A stretch of 64,000 bases of DNA from Massilia sp. H6 (GCF_024802625.1 NZ_CP103371.1:868001-932000); one strand, 5' to 3'; shown: positions 38,100-56,243, counted from the stretch's first letter. The notes: generated from the letters alone by a model not told the origin. Numbers and translations: made by a program.

Positions 38100-38663
38100 T
38101 CAGCGCGTGAGGAAGTTCTTCAACAATGCATGGCCATGCTCGGACAGGATCGACTCCGGATGGAACTGCACCCCCTCGATGTCGTAGTCCTTGTGGCGCA
38201 CGCCCATGATTTCGCCGTCGTCGGTCCACGCGGTGACTTCGAGGCAGTCCGGCAGCGAAGCGCGTTCGATGGCCAGCGAGTGGTAGCGAATCACGGTGAA
38301 CGGGCTTGGCAGTCCCTTGAATACGCCTTCTCCGGTGTGGGCGATCAGCGAGGTCTTGCCGTGCATGACCTGCTTGGCGCGGATCACCTTGCCACCAAAG
38401 GCTTCGCCGATGGCCTGGTGCCCCAGGCACACTCCCAGGATCGGCAGCTTGCCCTTGAGCTGGCGCAGGACGTCGAGCGAGATGCCTGCATCTTTCGGCG
38501 CCTTCGGGCCTGGCGAGATGCAGATGCGCTCGGGTGCCATTGCCTCGATCTGTGCCAGCGTGACCTGGTCGTTGCGCACGGTGTGCACATCTTCACCGAG
38601 CTCACCCAGGTACTGGACGATGTTATAGGTGAACGAATCGTAGTTGTCGATCATCAAGAGCAT
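38100..38663 (-). CDS. trpG: Anthranilate synthase component II (glutamine amidotransferase)
   Basis: 187 residues, supplies ammonia to Trp[11 protein letters not shown] start, [12 protein letters not shown], nucleophile Cys in [16 protein letters not shown], and the His-Glu pair in VQFHPESI. Start 38663 is chosen because GGGGAG lies 8 bp upstream and it falls 1 bp after the trpE stop. In many bacteria this subunit also serves folate synthesis; here its place in the operon points to tryptophan. Confidence 0.97.
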   Translation of the reverse strand: MLLMIDNYDSFTYNIVQYLGELGEDVHTVRNDQVTLAQIEAMAPERICISPGPKAPKDAGISLDVLRQLKGKLPILGVCLGHQAIGEAFGGKVIRAKQVMHGKTSLIAHTGEGVFKGLPSPFTVIRYHSLAIERASLPDCLEVTAWTDDGEIMGVRHKDYDIEGVQFHPESILSEHGHALLKNFLTR

Positions 38664-38664
38664 G

Positions 38665-40161
38665 TCAGAACTCCCCATCCAGGCCGTCTTGCACTTGCTC
38701 GGCCGCGCGCAGCACGGCGCGCGCCTTGCTCTCGGTTTCCTGCCATTCCATCTCGGGGATCGAATCGGCCACGATGCCGGCCGCGGCCTGCACGTACAGG
38801 TTGCCGTCCTTGATCACGCCGGTGCGGATCGCGATTGCCACGTCCATCTCGCCCCCGAAACTCAGGTAGCCGCAGGCACCGCCATAGATGCCGCGCTTTA
38901 CGGGCTCGAGTTCATCGATGACTTCCATCGCACGCACCTTCGGTGCGCCGGTCAGGGTGCCGGCCGGGAAGGTGGCGCGCAGCACGTCGAGATTGGACAT
39001 GCCGTCTTTGAGCTTGCCCTCGACGTTCGAGACAATGTGCTGCACGTGCGAGTATTTTTCGATGACCATGCGGTCGGTCACCTTGACGCTGCCGGTATCG
39101 GCGATGCGCCCGATGTCGTTGCGTGCCAGGTCGATCAGCATCACGTGCTCGGCAACTTCTTTCGGGTCGGACAGCAGCTCGGCGGCCAGCTCGGTGTCGC
39201 GTTCCGGCGTGGCGCCGCGCGGGCGGGTACCGGCGATTGGGCGCAGCGTGACCTTCTTGCCACCCTCCGGCAGGGCTTCGTTGCGCACCAAAATCTCCGG
39301 GGACGAGCCGACGATCTGCATGTCGCCGAAGTTGTAGTAATACATGTAGGGCGAAGGGTTCAGCGAGCGCAGCGAACGGTAGAGCGACAACGGCGAATCG
39401 ACATACGGCTTGCGGATGCGCTGACCGATCTGCACCTGCATCAGGTCGCCCGCCATCACGTAGTCGTGCGCCTTGGCTACCGCCTTCAGGTAGTCTTCCT
39501 TGCTGAACTCGCGCACCGCCTCGGTGCGCACGGAGCTCGACGTCACCGGCGCGTCCACGCTCCGGCGCAGCATGACACGCAGGTCTTTCAGGCGCTGGCG
39601 GGTCTTCATGTAGGCTTCCGGCTGGCCCGGGTCGGCGTACACGATCAGATACAGCTTGCCCGACAGGTTGTCGATGACCGCCAGTTCTTCGGTCAGCATC
39701 AGCTGGATGTCGGGCAGGCCGAGTGCGTCCGGCGGGGCGCTGTTGGCCAGCTTGTGCTCGATGTGGCGCACAGTGTCGTAGCCAAAATAGCCGGCCAGGC
39801 CGCCGCAGAAACGCGGCAGGCCGGGACGCAGGGCCACCCGGAAGCGCGCCTGGTAGGCTTCGATGAAGTCGAGCGGGTTGCCGTCGTGTGTCTCGACTAC
39901 CTCGCCGTGCTTGACGACCTCGGTGCGCTCGCCTTGCGTGCGCAGCAGCGTCGATGCCGGCAGGCCGATGAACGAATAGCGTCCGAAGCGCTCGCCGCCA
40001 ACGACTGATTCTAGCAGGAAGGTATTCTTGCCGGCTCCCTGCGACTGGGCCAGCTTGAGGTAGAGCGTGAGCGGGGTTTCCAGATCGGCGAAGGCTTCCG
40101 CGATCAATGGGATGCGGTTATAGCCCTGGCTGGCCAGCGACTTGAATTCGAGTTCGGTCAT
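38665..40161 (-). CDS. trpE: Anthranilate synthase component I
   Basis: 498 residues; makes anthranilate from chorismate. N-terminal regulatory domain includes [18 protein letters not shown], equivalent to the tryptophan feedback-binding LLES segment. Catalytic domain: [60 protein letters not shown]. Start 40161 follows GGAG. First structural gene after the trpL attenuator, so controlled both by attenuation and by feedback inhibition (the latter known for the family). Confidence 0.97.
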   Translation of the reverse strand: MTELEFKSLASQGYNRIPLIAEAFADLETPLTLYLKLAQSQGAGKNTFLLESVVGGERFGRYSFIGLPASTLLRTQGERTEVVKHGEVVETHDGNPLDFIEAYQARFRVALRPGLPRFCGGLAGYFGYDTVRHIEHKLANSAPPDALGLPDIQLMLTEELAVIDNLSGKLYLIVYADPGQPEAYMKTRQRLKDLRVMLRRSVDAPVTSSSVRTEAVREFSKEDYLKAVAKAHDYVMAGDLMQVQIGQRIRKPYVDSPLSLYRSLRSLNPSPYMYYYNFGDMQIVGSSPEILVRNEALPEGGKKVTLRPIAGTRPRGATPERDTELAAELLSDPKEVAEHVMLIDLARNDIGRIADTGSVKVTDRMVIEKYSHVQHIVSNVEGKLKDGMSNLDVLRATFPAGTLTGAPKVRAMEVIDELEPVKRGIYGGACGYLSFGGEMDVAIAIRTGVIKDGNLYVQAAAGIVADSIPEMEWQETESKARAVLRAAEQVQDGLDGEF

Positions 40162-40206
40162 GCTTTTCTCCGTGCCGCCCAAGGGGGAAGAGGGCGGTGG
40201 TTGATT

Positions 40207-40252
40207 CAAAAAACCTGCCGGGAACGAGCGCAAACTCGAACACACCCGGCAG
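40207..40252 (-). terminator. trp attenuator (rho-independent terminator)
   Basis: On the minus strand, CTGCCGGG / CCCGGCAG (40252-40245 / 40222-40215) closes a hairpin with an inner GAG/CTC, followed by G and six T (40213-40208). It lies between the leader peptide stop and trpE, exactly where an attenuator must be. Confidence 0.85.
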
Positions 40253-40265
40253 CAATCGATACGGC

Positions 40266-40352
40266 TTAGTCAGCCCAGGATTGCCAGCGTCGCCAAAGCC
40301 AGGCCTCAAGGGCACCGGTTTGGTTGACAGTGTGTTTTTTGGTGAAAAACAT
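40266..40352 (-). CDS. trpL: trp operon leader peptide
   Basis: 28-codon open frame, too short for routine gene callers. Its second half holds four Trp codons within nine residues (WLWRRWQSW). The stop codon is 14 bp before the attenuator stem. A ribosome stalled on the Trp codons when charged tRNA-Trp is scarce would let an alternative fold block the terminator. No strong ribosome binding site is visible. Assignment rests on position, Trp content and the terminator together. Confidence 0.88.
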   Translation of the reverse strand: MFFTKKHTVNQTGALEAWLWRRWQSWAD

Positions 40353-40363
40353 GGATAGCGTCG

Positions 40364-41062
40364 TTAAGTAGTCGTGCGGTTGTGGGCAGCGATCAGCTGC
40401 GCTGCCTCGAGCAGCGAACCAACTATACCATCCGAATTAATTTCTTGTACAGGCCGCCCGTGGTTATAACCATATGGCACGGTAAGTACATGGCAGCCGG
40501 CCGCGCGCGCCGCTTCGGCGTCGTTCGACGAGTCGCCGATGGCCACCACCGTTGATGGCGGCAGGTCGAAGGCGCTGCACACGCCCAGCAACGGCATCGG
40601 ATCGGGCTTCTTTTTCGGGAAGGAGTCGCCGCCGTAGACCAGCTCGAACCAGCCGGCCAATCCCTTCTGCGCGAGCAGCGGGGTAGTAAACGCCATCGGC
40701 TTGTTGGTGACGCAGGCCAGGCGCAGCCCGAGCGACTGCAAGGCTGCCAATCCGTCGAGTACGCCGTCGTACAAGCTGCTGAAATTGCCATTGATGGCGA
40801 GGTAGTGGCGCTGGTAGCCGGCCAGCGCGTCGACCAGGGCCGCATCCACGCGGGCCGCGTCCCAGTCGAGCAGCAGGGCGTCGCGCACGAGTTTTTCCGA
40901 GCCCTTGCCGATCAGTGGCTTGATCGCCGCCTGCGCCAGCGGGGGCAGGCCCAGGTCGGCGCGCATGCCGTTCAGGGCCGCCTCGAAATCGGGCAGGGTG
41001 TCGAGCATGGTGCCGTCCAGGTCGATGATGGCGGCCCGGATGGCGGCGCGGCCGGCGCGCAT
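40364..41062 (-). CDS. gph: Phosphoglycolate phosphatase
   Basis: 232-residue HAD-superfamily phosphatase that removes 2-phosphoglycolate. Motif I DLDGTMLDT, motif II VTNKP, Lys in FPKKKPDP, motif IV IGDSSNDAEAARAAG. The start at 41062 shares one base with the rpe stop (TAATG), so translation is coupled. Its stop is 11 bp before trpL. Order rpe-gph-trp is common in proteobacteria. Confidence 0.93.
   Translation of the reverse strand: MRAGRAAIRAAIIDLDGTMLDTLPDFEAALNGMRADLGLPPLAQAAIKPLIGKGSEKLVRDALLLDWDAARVDAALVDALAGYQRHYLAINGNFSSLYDGVLDGLAALQSLGLRLACVTNKPMAFTTPLLAQKGLAGWFELVYGGDSFPKKKPDPMPLLGVCSAFDLPPSTVVAIGDSSNDAEAARAAGCHVLTVPYGYNHGRPVQEINSDGIVGSLLEAAQLIAAHNRTTT
40422..40451 (-). promoter_or_regulatory. 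Candidate trp promoter within the 3' end of gph
   Basis: On the minus strand TGTACA (40451-40446), 18 bp, TATAGT (40427-40422), inside an AT-rich patch of the otherwise GC-rich gph gene. A start near 40414 would give a leader of about 60 nt before trpL. The trp genes could also be read through from rpe-gph. Confidence 0.45.
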
Positions 41063-41733
41063 TATTTGGCGACCGTTGCCAGTTGGGCACGCATGTCGTC
41101 GATCACCGCCTTGTAGTCCGGCTTGCCGAAGATCGCCGAGCCGGCAACAAACGTGTCGGCGCCCGCGGCTGCTGCGGCGGCGATGTTGTCGCTCTTGATG
41201 CCTCCGTCGACCTCGAGCATGATGTCGCGGCCGGATTCGTCGATCATGCGGCGCGCGATCGCGATCTTCTTGAGCGCCTCTGGAATGAACGACTGGCCGC
41301 CGAAGCCGGGATTGACCGACATGATCAGGATGATGTCGATCTTGTCCATCACGTGCTCGAGATAGTGCATCGGCGTGTGCGGGTTGAACACCAGGCCGGC
41401 CTTGCAGCCGTGATCGCGGATCAGCTGCAGCGTGCGGTCGATATGCTCCGAAGCTTCCGGGTGGAAGGTGATGATATTGGCGCCGGCCTTGGCGAAATCG
41501 GGAATGATGCGGTCGACCGGCTTGACCATCAGGTGTACGTCGATCGGCACCTGCACGTGCGGGCGGATCGCCTGGCACACCAGCGGCCCGATGGTCAGGT
41601 TCGGAACATAATGGTTGTCCATGACGTCGAAGTGGATGATGTCGGCGCCGGCGGCGACGACATTGCGCACTTCTTCGCCCAGGCGGGCGAAATCGGCGGA
41701 CAGGATACTGGGAGCGATGCGGTAGGTGGTCAT
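41062..41733 (-). CDS. rpe: Ribulose-phosphate 3-epimerase
   Basis: 223-residue TIM-barrel enzyme of the pentose-phosphate pathway. [55 protein letters not shown] and [11 protein letters not shown] give all metal-binding and phosphate-binding blocks. First gene of the rpe-gph(-trp) group. Confidence 0.97.
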   Translation of the reverse strand: MTTYRIAPSILSADFARLGEEVRNVVAAGADIIHFDVMDNHYVPNLTIGPLVCQAIRPHVQVPIDVHLMVKPVDRIIPDFAKAGANIITFHPEASEHIDRTLQLIRDHGCKAGLVFNPHTPMHYLEHVMDKIDIILIMSVNPGFGGQSFIPEALKKIAIARRMIDESGRDIMLEVDGGIKSDNIAAAAAAGADTFVAGSAIFGKPDYKAVIDDMRAQLATVAK

Positions 41734-41911
41734 GGCACGAATGCAGATAAAGTGAAGCCGCTATTCTACGCCGATGAGACGCTCAGGTGCTGTGGCAAGA
41801 CGCCGCACACGGGCGGCGCGGAGTATGATTGTCGTTTGCGCCACACCGGCACGCCGGCTCGACAGCCGTGCGTTTTTAACTTTCGCATTGACGATCAAGC
41901 AAGGAACTACC

Positions 41912-42286
41912 ATGTCCGCCTACCAATTCGCTGTCTCTGTCAGGACCCAGCACCTGCCGGAACAGTCCAAACCGGACCGCGACCAGTTCGTGTTCAGCTA
42001 CACCATCACGATCAAGAACACCGGCACCGTTCCCGCCCAGCTCATTTCGCGCCACTGGGTGATCACCGATGCCAATAACACCGTGCAGGAAGTCAGCGGC
42101 CTGGGTGTCGTCGGCCACCAGCCGCTGCTCAAGCCCGGCGAAGAGTTCGAATACACCAGCGGCACCCAGATGGCGACCGCGCAGGGCTCGATGTATGGCG
42201 AATATTTCTGCGTCGCCGAAGATGGCCACCGGTTCGAAGTTCAGGTTCCCGAATTCGTGCTGTCGCTGCCGCATGCGCTGCACTGA
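41912..42286 (+). CDS. apaG: ApaG protein
   Basis: 124 residues, a single fibronectin-III-like domain. Conserved ApaG blocks: FSYTITIKNTG, LISRHWVITDA, VVGHQPLLKPGEEFEYTSGT, GSMYGEYF. Function is poorly known; linked to Co/Mg homeostasis and to diadenosine tetraphosphate in enteric bacteria. Start ATG 41912 follows AAGGAAC. Divergent from rpe. Confidence 0.95.
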   Translation: MSAYQFAVSVRTQHLPEQSKPDRDQFVFSYTITIKNTGTVPAQLISRHWVITDANNTVQEVSGLGVVGHQPLLKPGEEFEYTSGTQMATAQGSMYGEYFCVAEDGHRFEVQVPEFVLSLPHALH

Positions 42287-42323
42287 ATTTGGCCGCGCAG
42301 TCTGGCTGCCATGATGGCGACGA

Positions 42324-42479
42324 TCATGGCTGTTTGTCGGCGTCCTGATCTTTCTGCGTTGGCTCGTCATGGGGAGCGTCCTTGCGTCCGGCGAACATCG
42401 TCCACCAGACGATAAAGACGAGCAGGAACAGTGCAACGCCGGCTTCCACCATCAAGATCCACATATCGGTTATTCCCAT
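42324..42479 (-). CDS. Small single-pass membrane protein
   Basis: Up to 51 residues: a hydrophobic helix (MWILMVEAGVALFLLVFIVW) followed by a charged tail (GRKDAPHDEPTQKDQDADKQP). Not recognised as a named family. The start at 42479 overlaps the mltA start by two bases in the palindrome CATG; an ATG at 42464 has GGGA 8 bp upstream and may be the real start (46 residues). Codon pattern and clean helix-plus-tail make it credible. Confidence 0.6.
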   Translation of the reverse strand: MGITDMWILMVEAGVALFLLVFIVWWTMFAGRKDAPHDEPTQKDQDADKQP

Positions 42480-43701
42480 GCCATCAATACGCCGCAGTGT
42501 AACCGCTTCGCTTGTCCTCGTCGCCTTTTTGGCGGCCTGCTCGACCGAGCCGCCGCAGCCTGGTGCGCAGCCGCCGCAAGCGCTGGATCCGGCCGCGCCC
42601 GTGCGCATGCCGGCGCCGGTGGGGCCGGTGTATGTGCCCGAGCAGCCACAGCCCCCGGCGCCCTTGATGACACCAACGGTCTTTAGCGCGCTGCCGGGCT
42701 GGCAGCAAGACGACCTGCGCCAGGCCTGGCCGGCGTTCTTGCAGTCTTGCCGGGCGATCGGGAAGAAGCTCGACTGGCGCGAGGTGTGCGCCGCGGCGCG
42801 GCGCGTCGACGCCGCCGATGCCGCTGCGGTACGCCGCTTCTTCGAGGCGAATTTCGTGCCGAACCTGGTGCGCAGCCCCGACGGTGCGGACACCGGCTTA
42901 ATTACCGGATACTACGAGGCCATGCTGTATGGCTCGCGCAAGCGCGGCGGTGTGTACCAGACCCCGCTCTACCGCGTCCCGCCCGATCTGCTGACCGTGG
43001 ACCTGGGCAGCGTCTATCCGCAACTTAAGAACATGCGCCTGCGCGGACGCTTGTCCGGCAAGACCGTGGTGCCGTACAGCACCCGCACCGAGATTGCTCG
43101 CGCGCCGCTGGCAGGCAAGGAACTGTTGTGGGTGAGCGATCCGGTCGAAGCATTCTTCCTTGAGGTGCAGGGCTCGGGCCGGGTGCAACTAGACTCGGGC
43201 GACACCGTGCGCGTGGCTTATGCCGACCAGAATGGCCATCCGTATAAAACCATCGGCCGCTGGCTGGTGGAGCAGGGCGAGTTGACCGTCGAGCAATCGA
43301 CCGCCCAGGGCATTCGTGCCTGGATCGCCGCCAATCCGGGCCGCCGCCAGGAGCTGTTCAATGTTAATCCCAGCTATATCTTCTTCCGGGAAGAAAAGCT
43401 GCCGGATCCATCGCTCGGCCCGAAAGGCGCGCTGGGCGTGCCGCTCACTCCTGGCCGGTCGGTGGCGATCGACCCGACCATCCTTCCCCTCGGCGCACCC
43501 TTGTTCCTGGCGACGACCGAGGCTGGCAGCGAGTCGCCGATGCGGCGCCTGATGATGGCGCAAGATACCGGCGGCGCGATTCGTGGTGCCGTACGGGCCG
43601 ACTTCTTCTACGGCTTCGGTCCGGATGCGATGGACAAGGCAGGCAAAATGAAGCAGCGCGGGACGCTCTGGGTGCTGCTGCCGCGCGCTGCGGCCAACTG
43701 A
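42478..43701 (+). CDS. mltA: Membrane-bound lytic murein transglycosylase A
   Basis: 407-residue outer-membrane lipoprotein that cleaves peptidoglycan. Lipobox LAAC at the end of a signal peptide (MPSIRRSVTASLVLVAFLAAC), a Pro-rich linker, then the MltA domain with GYYEAMLYGSRKRGG, LEVQGSGRV and the C-terminal 3D domain AQDTGGAIRGAVRADFFYG. Start 42478 is set by the signal peptide; there is no good ribosome binding site. Head-to-head with the small membrane protein. Confidence 0.92.
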   Translation: MPSIRRSVTASLVLVAFLAACSTEPPQPGAQPPQALDPAAPVRMPAPVGPVYVPEQPQPPAPLMTPTVFSALPGWQQDDLRQAWPAFLQSCRAIGKKLDWREVCAAARRVDAADAAAVRRFFEANFVPNLVRSPDGADTGLITGYYEAMLYGSRKRGGVYQTPLYRVPPDLLTVDLGSVYPQLKNMRLRGRLSGKTVVPYSTRTEIARAPLAGKELLWVSDPVEAFFLEVQGSGRVQLDSGDTVRVAYADQNGHPYKTIGRWLVEQGELTVEQSTAQGIRAWIAANPGRRQELFNVNPSYIFFREEKLPDPSLGPKGALGVPLTPGRSVAIDPTILPLGAPLFLATTEAGSESPMRRLMMAQDTGGAIRGAVRADFFYGFGPDAMDKAGKMKQRGTLWVLLPRAAAN

Positions 43702-43800
43702 GAAGCGCCGCCCAAGTTAGCCGGCTTGTGTTCGGCGCTGGCCGAGACGTTACAATCGCCGTCCAAACTCCACTCCATCTAACTAACAAGAGGATGCCAC

Positions 43801-44580
43801 ATGGAATACGCAGATCTGCTCATTGAACAGCACGGCAAGGTTGTCGTGATCCGCCTGAACCGCCCTAAAGCAATGAATGCGCTGAACGACAACATGATGA
43901 ACGAGCTGGGCGACGCATTGCGCAGCTTCGACGCCGATCCGGCAATCAATGTGATTGTCCTGACCGGCAGCGAGAAGGCATTCGCGGCAGGCGCCGATAT
44001 CGCTGCGATGGCAAATTACACCTATACGGCAGATACGTATCCAGGCAACTATATCGGCCGCAATTGGGAGCACATCCTCAATATCCGCAAACCGGTGCTC
44101 GGAGTGGTGTCGGGCTACTGCCTGGGTGGTGGCTGCGAACTGGCCATGATGTGCGACTTCCTGATCGCGGCAGACAATGCCAAGTTCGGTCAGCCAGAGA
44201 TCAAGGTTGGCGTGACCCCGGGCGCAGGCGGCACCCAGCGTCTGCCACGGGCAATTTCAAAGTCGAAGGCCATGGATATGCTGCTTACTACCCGCATGAT
44301 CGATGCGGCCGAAGCCGAGCGCACGGGCTTGGTGTCGCGCGTGTATCCGGCTGATAGTGTCATGGAAGAATCGCTGAAGGTGGCCCAAAGCATTGCTGAC
44401 ATGCCTGTGTCGGTTGCTATGCAGATCAAGGATTGCGTTAACCAGGCTTACCAGATGCCGTTGGCCGAAGGCGTGCGCTATGAGCGTCGTTACTTCCACG
44501 CAGGTTTCGGCACCCCGGCACAAAAAGAGGGCATGTCGGCCTTTCTTGAAAAGCGCAAGCCGAATTTCGACGGACTCTAA
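43801..44580 (+). CDS. Enoyl-CoA hydratase/isomerase family
   Basis: 259-residue crotonase-fold enzyme that hydrates 2-enoyl-CoA. GADIAAMA and YCLGGGCELAMMCDF form the oxyanion hole; both catalytic glutamates are in place (QPEIKVGVTPGAGGTQRLPR and the earlier GGCELA). Start ATG 43801 follows AAGAGGA. Monocistronic, followed by the first rRNA promoter region. Specific chain length unknown. Confidence 0.92.
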   Translation: MEYADLLIEQHGKVVVIRLNRPKAMNALNDNMMNELGDALRSFDADPAINVIVLTGSEKAFAAGADIAAMANYTYTADTYPGNYIGRNWEHILNIRKPVLGVVSGYCLGGGCELAMMCDFLIAADNAKFGQPEIKVGVTPGAGGTQRLPRAISKSKAMDMLLTTRMIDAAEAERTGLVSRVYPADSVMEESLKVAQSIADMPVSVAMQIKDCVNQAYQMPLAEGVRYERRYFHAGFGTPAQKEGMSAFLEKRKPNFDGL

Positions 44581-44624
44581 GCTGACATTCAGCCTGGCGG
44601 CGAAAAAACAACATGCGAAATGCC

Positions 44625-44653
44625 TTGCGTATCGCCGCTCTGGTTGCTATAGT
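44625..44653 (+). promoter_or_regulatory. rRNA operon 1 distal promoter P1
   Basis: TTGCGT, 17 bp, TATAGT, followed by a GC-rich CGCCTCC discriminator typical of stringent-controlled stable RNA promoters. Confidence 0.7.
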
Positions 44654-44775
44654 TCGCCTCCGCTTCGGGACACTCGGCAGTAAATGCTGATGTGGGGACT
44701 GAAAAACGTTAACGTAATCAACTAGTTACGATAACAAAGTCCGCAGGGAAATCTGCAACGAAGCGAACGAAGGGG

Positions 44776-44804
44776 TTGACGAGAAACGCGAAACACTGCA
44801 TACT
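44776..44804 (+). promoter_or_regulatory. rRNA operon 1 proximal promoter P2
   Basis: TTGACG, 17 bp, CATACT. Conserved at the same place in all three operons. The 44581-45063 leader holds only promoters, boxA and leader hairpins. Confidence 0.7.
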
Positions 44805-44868
44805 CTCTTTCCTCTGCTGCTGACGAACACAACGCTTCGTCAAATGCAGCAAGGCAGTACCGAACAAA

Positions 44869-44880
44869 GTTCTTTAAAAA
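44869..44880 (+). promoter_or_regulatory. boxA antitermination site, leader of rRNA operon 1
   Basis: GTTCTTTAAAAA, a NusB/S10-type boxA. A second copy, GTTCTTTAACAA, precedes 23S at 46979-46990. Equivalent sites occur in operons 2 and 3. Confidence 0.7.
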
Positions 44881-45063
44881 TTTACAGTCGATAAGTGTGG
44901 GCGTTTGATGAAGGTGCCAGGGACTTCGGTTCTTGATTACTTAAATTATCAAATGTTCACAAAAAAGAAATAGCGTTGTCTCAGCAATGAGATGACGGTC
45001 AGTATTTTGAGTGAGCGACCCGTCTGCAAGGACGGAGACAGAAATGTCTATTAAACAGAGATT

Positions 45064-46599
<1,536 letters not shown>

Positions 46600-46671
46600 G
46601 AGTAGCACCGGGATAGAACCCATTCATTGAGCGTCCACTCTTATCGACTGTAGAACAAGAACAACAGTGTC

Positions 46672-46748
46672 GGGGCTGTAGCTCAGCTGGTTAGAGCACC
46701 GTGTTGATAACGCGGGGGTCGTTGGTTCGAGTCCAACCAGCCCTACCA
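46672..46748 (+). tRNA. tRNA-Ile (GAT), operon 1
   Basis: 77 nt in the 16S-23S spacer, anticodon GAT, CCA encoded. Confidence 0.97.
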
Positions 46749-46763
46749 TCAACGTGGTTGCCT

Positions 46764-46834
46764 GTAAAAATCATCTGGCTTTGCCAGGGATTTTTACCTG
46801 GATCCACAAAAAAGTAGGTTTGTACTTTTTTGTG
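46764..46834 (+). repeat. Two hairpins between tRNA-Ile and tRNA-Ala, operon 1
   Basis: Hairpin 1 (46764-46797): GTAAAAATC / GATTTTTAC outer stem plus CTGGC / GCCAG inner stem. Hairpin 2 (46805-46834): perfect 12-bp stem CACAAAAAAGTA / TACTTTTTTGTG. Present in operons 1 and 2, absent from operon 3. Confidence 0.85.
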
Positions 46835-46842
46835 ATGTATTT

Positions 46843-46918
46843 GGGGGATTAGCTCAGCTGGGAGAGCACCTGCTTTGCAAGCAGGGGGTCGTCGGTTCGA
46901 TCCCGTCATCCTCCACCA
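46843..46918 (+). tRNA. tRNA-Ala (TGC), operon 1
   Basis: 76 nt, anticodon TGC, CCA encoded. Confidence 0.97.
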
Positions 46919-47134
46919 AAAAGTTCAAACGTAAGCACAGCTGCTTAGGTTTGGTCTTTTCGAGATCACTGTTTTTTCGTTCTTTAACAATCTGGAAGAA
47001 GTAAAAGTTTTTTAAGCGTGTGCGACAGCACATGCTTAGGGTAGCAATACAGTATCAACAAACATGCAACAAGTTGTACTCTTGATTTTCCATAACGATC
47101 CCTGGTTAGTGATAAGCAGGGGCCAACGTTATAG

Positions 47135-50025
<2,891 letters not shown>

Positions 50026-50157
50026 ATAACCTTGGTAGGTATATAGATAAGTCGAGAATACAGCGCACGTTTGTTGATACTCGCTACCCAATACAACAAT
50101 TACTTCTTCCAGATTCAGAGATTTTTGCCACTTGGCAAAAACCTCGTACAAGTCAAA

Positions 50158-50271
50158 GCCTGATGACCATAGCAAGTCGGTCCCACCCCTTCCCATCCCG
50201 AACAGGACCGTGAAACGACTTTGCGCCGATGATAGTGCTGCAACCAGTGTGAAAGTAGGTTATCGTCAGGC
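50158..50271 (+). rRNA. rrf: 5S ribosomal RNA, operon 1
   Basis: About 114 nt; terminal helix GCCTGATGACC pairs with the 3' end; CCCATCCCGAAC and GCGCCGATGATAGTG are conserved blocks. A hairpin TTTTTGCCA / TGGCAAAAA lies upstream in the 23S-5S spacer. Confidence 0.93.
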
Positions 50272-50282
50272 TAGTTATAAGC

Positions 50283-50316
50283 AAAACCCCACAGAGTGAT
50301 CTCTGTGGGGTTTTTT
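50283..50316 (+). terminator. Terminator of rRNA operon 1
   Basis: 14-bp stem AAAACCCCACAGAG / CTCTGTGGGGTTTT with loop TGAT and a T-run. Confidence 0.95.
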
Positions 50317-50637
50317 GCGTTTGGGCGTCGGCCCGCGTCAGCGCGCTGGTAGCTTGACGGTATCCTGGTGGCCGTGGCTCGTTCCGAAAACGACACGCTG
50401 CGTATCATCGGAGACACGGCGAATGCCCGGCGCTCCGACATGGCGCTCCAGGCGAGGCAATCGCCATATGCAGTGCCACCTGACTTGGTTTCTTCGCTAC
50501 GACTGCCATAAAGTTCTCTCATCAACATGAGAGATCAGAACTCGCGGCAGCTCATAGATGAGGTAGATTGTTCCTTATTATCCAATCTATTTTCACTATG
50601 AAGATGAGCGGCATCCACTTGAGGCAGATTTTAGTGC
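50317..50637. other. Gap between tandem rRNA operons 1 and 2
   Basis: About 320 bp before the operon 2 promoter. A short plus-strand frame ends in a TAA near 50511 but carries no motif I recognise. No tRNA or mobile element seen. Confidence 0.4.
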
Positions 50638-50666
50638 TTGCGATGGCGGTGAGTATTTGCTATAGT
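50638..50666 (+). promoter_or_regulatory. rRNA operon 2 distal promoter P1
   Basis: TTGCGA, 17 bp, TATAGT. The sequence between P1 and P2 differs from operons 1 and 3. Confidence 0.65.
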
Positions 50667-50724
50667 TCTGCTCCTCCGACGCACACGCAGCTTCACGGCA
50701 GCGATAGCGAAGGAAACGAAGGGG

Positions 50725-50753
50725 TTGACGAGAAACGCGAAACACTGCATACT
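50725..50753 (+). promoter_or_regulatory. rRNA operon 2 proximal promoter P2
   Basis: TTGACG, 17 bp, CATACT; then a leader with boxA nearly identical to operon 1. Confidence 0.7.
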
Positions 50754-51012
50754 CTCGCTTCTCTGCTGCTGACGAACACAACGCTTCGTCAAATGCGGCA
50801 AGGCAGTACCGAATACAGTTCTTTAAAAATTTACAGTCGATAAGTGTGGGCGTTTGATGAAGGTGCCAAGGACTTCGGTTCTTGATTACTTAAATTATCA
50901 AATGTTCACAAAAAAGAAATAGCGTTGTCTCAGCAATGAGATGGCGGTCAGTATTTTGAGTGAGCGACCCGTCTGCAAGGACGGAGACAGAAATGTCTAT
51001 TAAACAGAGATT

Positions 51013-52548
<1,536 letters not shown>

Positions 52549-52620
52549 GAGTAGCACCGGGTTAGAACCCATTCATTGAGCGTCCACTCTTATCGACTGT
52601 AGAACAAGAACAACAGTGTC

Positions 52621-52697
52621 GGGGCTGTAGCTCAGCTGGTTAGAGCACCGTGTTGATAACGCGGGGGTCGTTGGTTCGAGTCCAACCAGCCCTACCA
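52621..52697 (+). tRNA. tRNA-Ile (GAT), operon 2
   Basis: 77 nt, same sequence as in operon 1. Confidence 0.97.
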
Positions 52698-52712
52698 TCA
52701 ACGTGGTTGCCT

Positions 52713-52783
52713 GTAAAAATCATCTGGCTTTGCCAGGGATTTTTACCTGGATCCACAAAAAAGTAGGTTTGTACTTTTTTGTG
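52713..52783 (+). repeat. Two hairpins between tRNA-Ile and tRNA-Ala, operon 2
   Basis: Same two hairpins as at 46764-46834, same sequence. Confidence 0.85.
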
Positions 52784-52791
52784 ATGTATTT

Positions 52792-52867
52792 GGGGGATTA
52801 GCTCAGCTGGGAGAGCACCTGCTTTGCAAGCAGGGGGTCGTCGGTTCGATCCCGTCATCCTCCACCA
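52792..52867 (+). tRNA. tRNA-Ala (TGC), operon 2
   Basis: 76 nt, same sequence as in operon 1. Confidence 0.97.
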
Positions 52868-53077
52868 AAAAGTTCAAACGTAAGCACAGCTGCTTAGGTT
52901 TGGTCTTTTCGAGATCACTGTTTTTTCGTTCTTTAACAATCTGGAAGAAGTAAAAGTTTTTTAAGCGTGTGCGACAGCACATGCTTAGGGTAGCAATACA
53001 GTATCAACAAACATGCAACAAGCTGTACTCTTGATTTTCTATAACGATCCCTGTGTCAGCAGGGGCCAACGTTATAG

Positions 53078-55952
<2,875 letters not shown>

Positions 55953-56084
55953 ATAACCTTGGTAGGTATATAGATAAGTCGAGAATACAGCGCACGTTTG
56001 TTGATACTCGCTACCCAATACAACAATTACTTCTTCCAGATTCAGAGATTTTTGCCACTTGGCAAAAACCTCGTACAAGTCAAA

Positions 56085-56198
56085 GCCTGATGACCATAGC
56101 AAGTCGGTCCCACCCCTTCCCATCCCGAACAGGACCGTGAAACGACTTTGCGCCGATGATAGTGCTGCAACCAGTGTGAAAGTAGGTTATCGTCAGGC
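56085..56198 (+). rRNA. rrf: 5S ribosomal RNA, operon 2
   Basis: About 114 nt, same sequence as operon 1. Confidence 0.93.
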
Positions 56199-56209
56199 TA
56201 GTTATAAGC

Positions 56210-56243
56210 AAAACCCCACAGAGTGATCTCTGTGGGGTTTTTT
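56210..56243 (+). terminator. Terminator of rRNA operon 2
   Basis: Same 14-bp stem and T-run as after operon 1; homology to operon 1 ends a few bases later. Confidence 0.95.

Noticed and set aside
38644..40008. 454-codon plus-strand frame opposite trpE
   Set aside because: Antisense shadow of a recognised gene.
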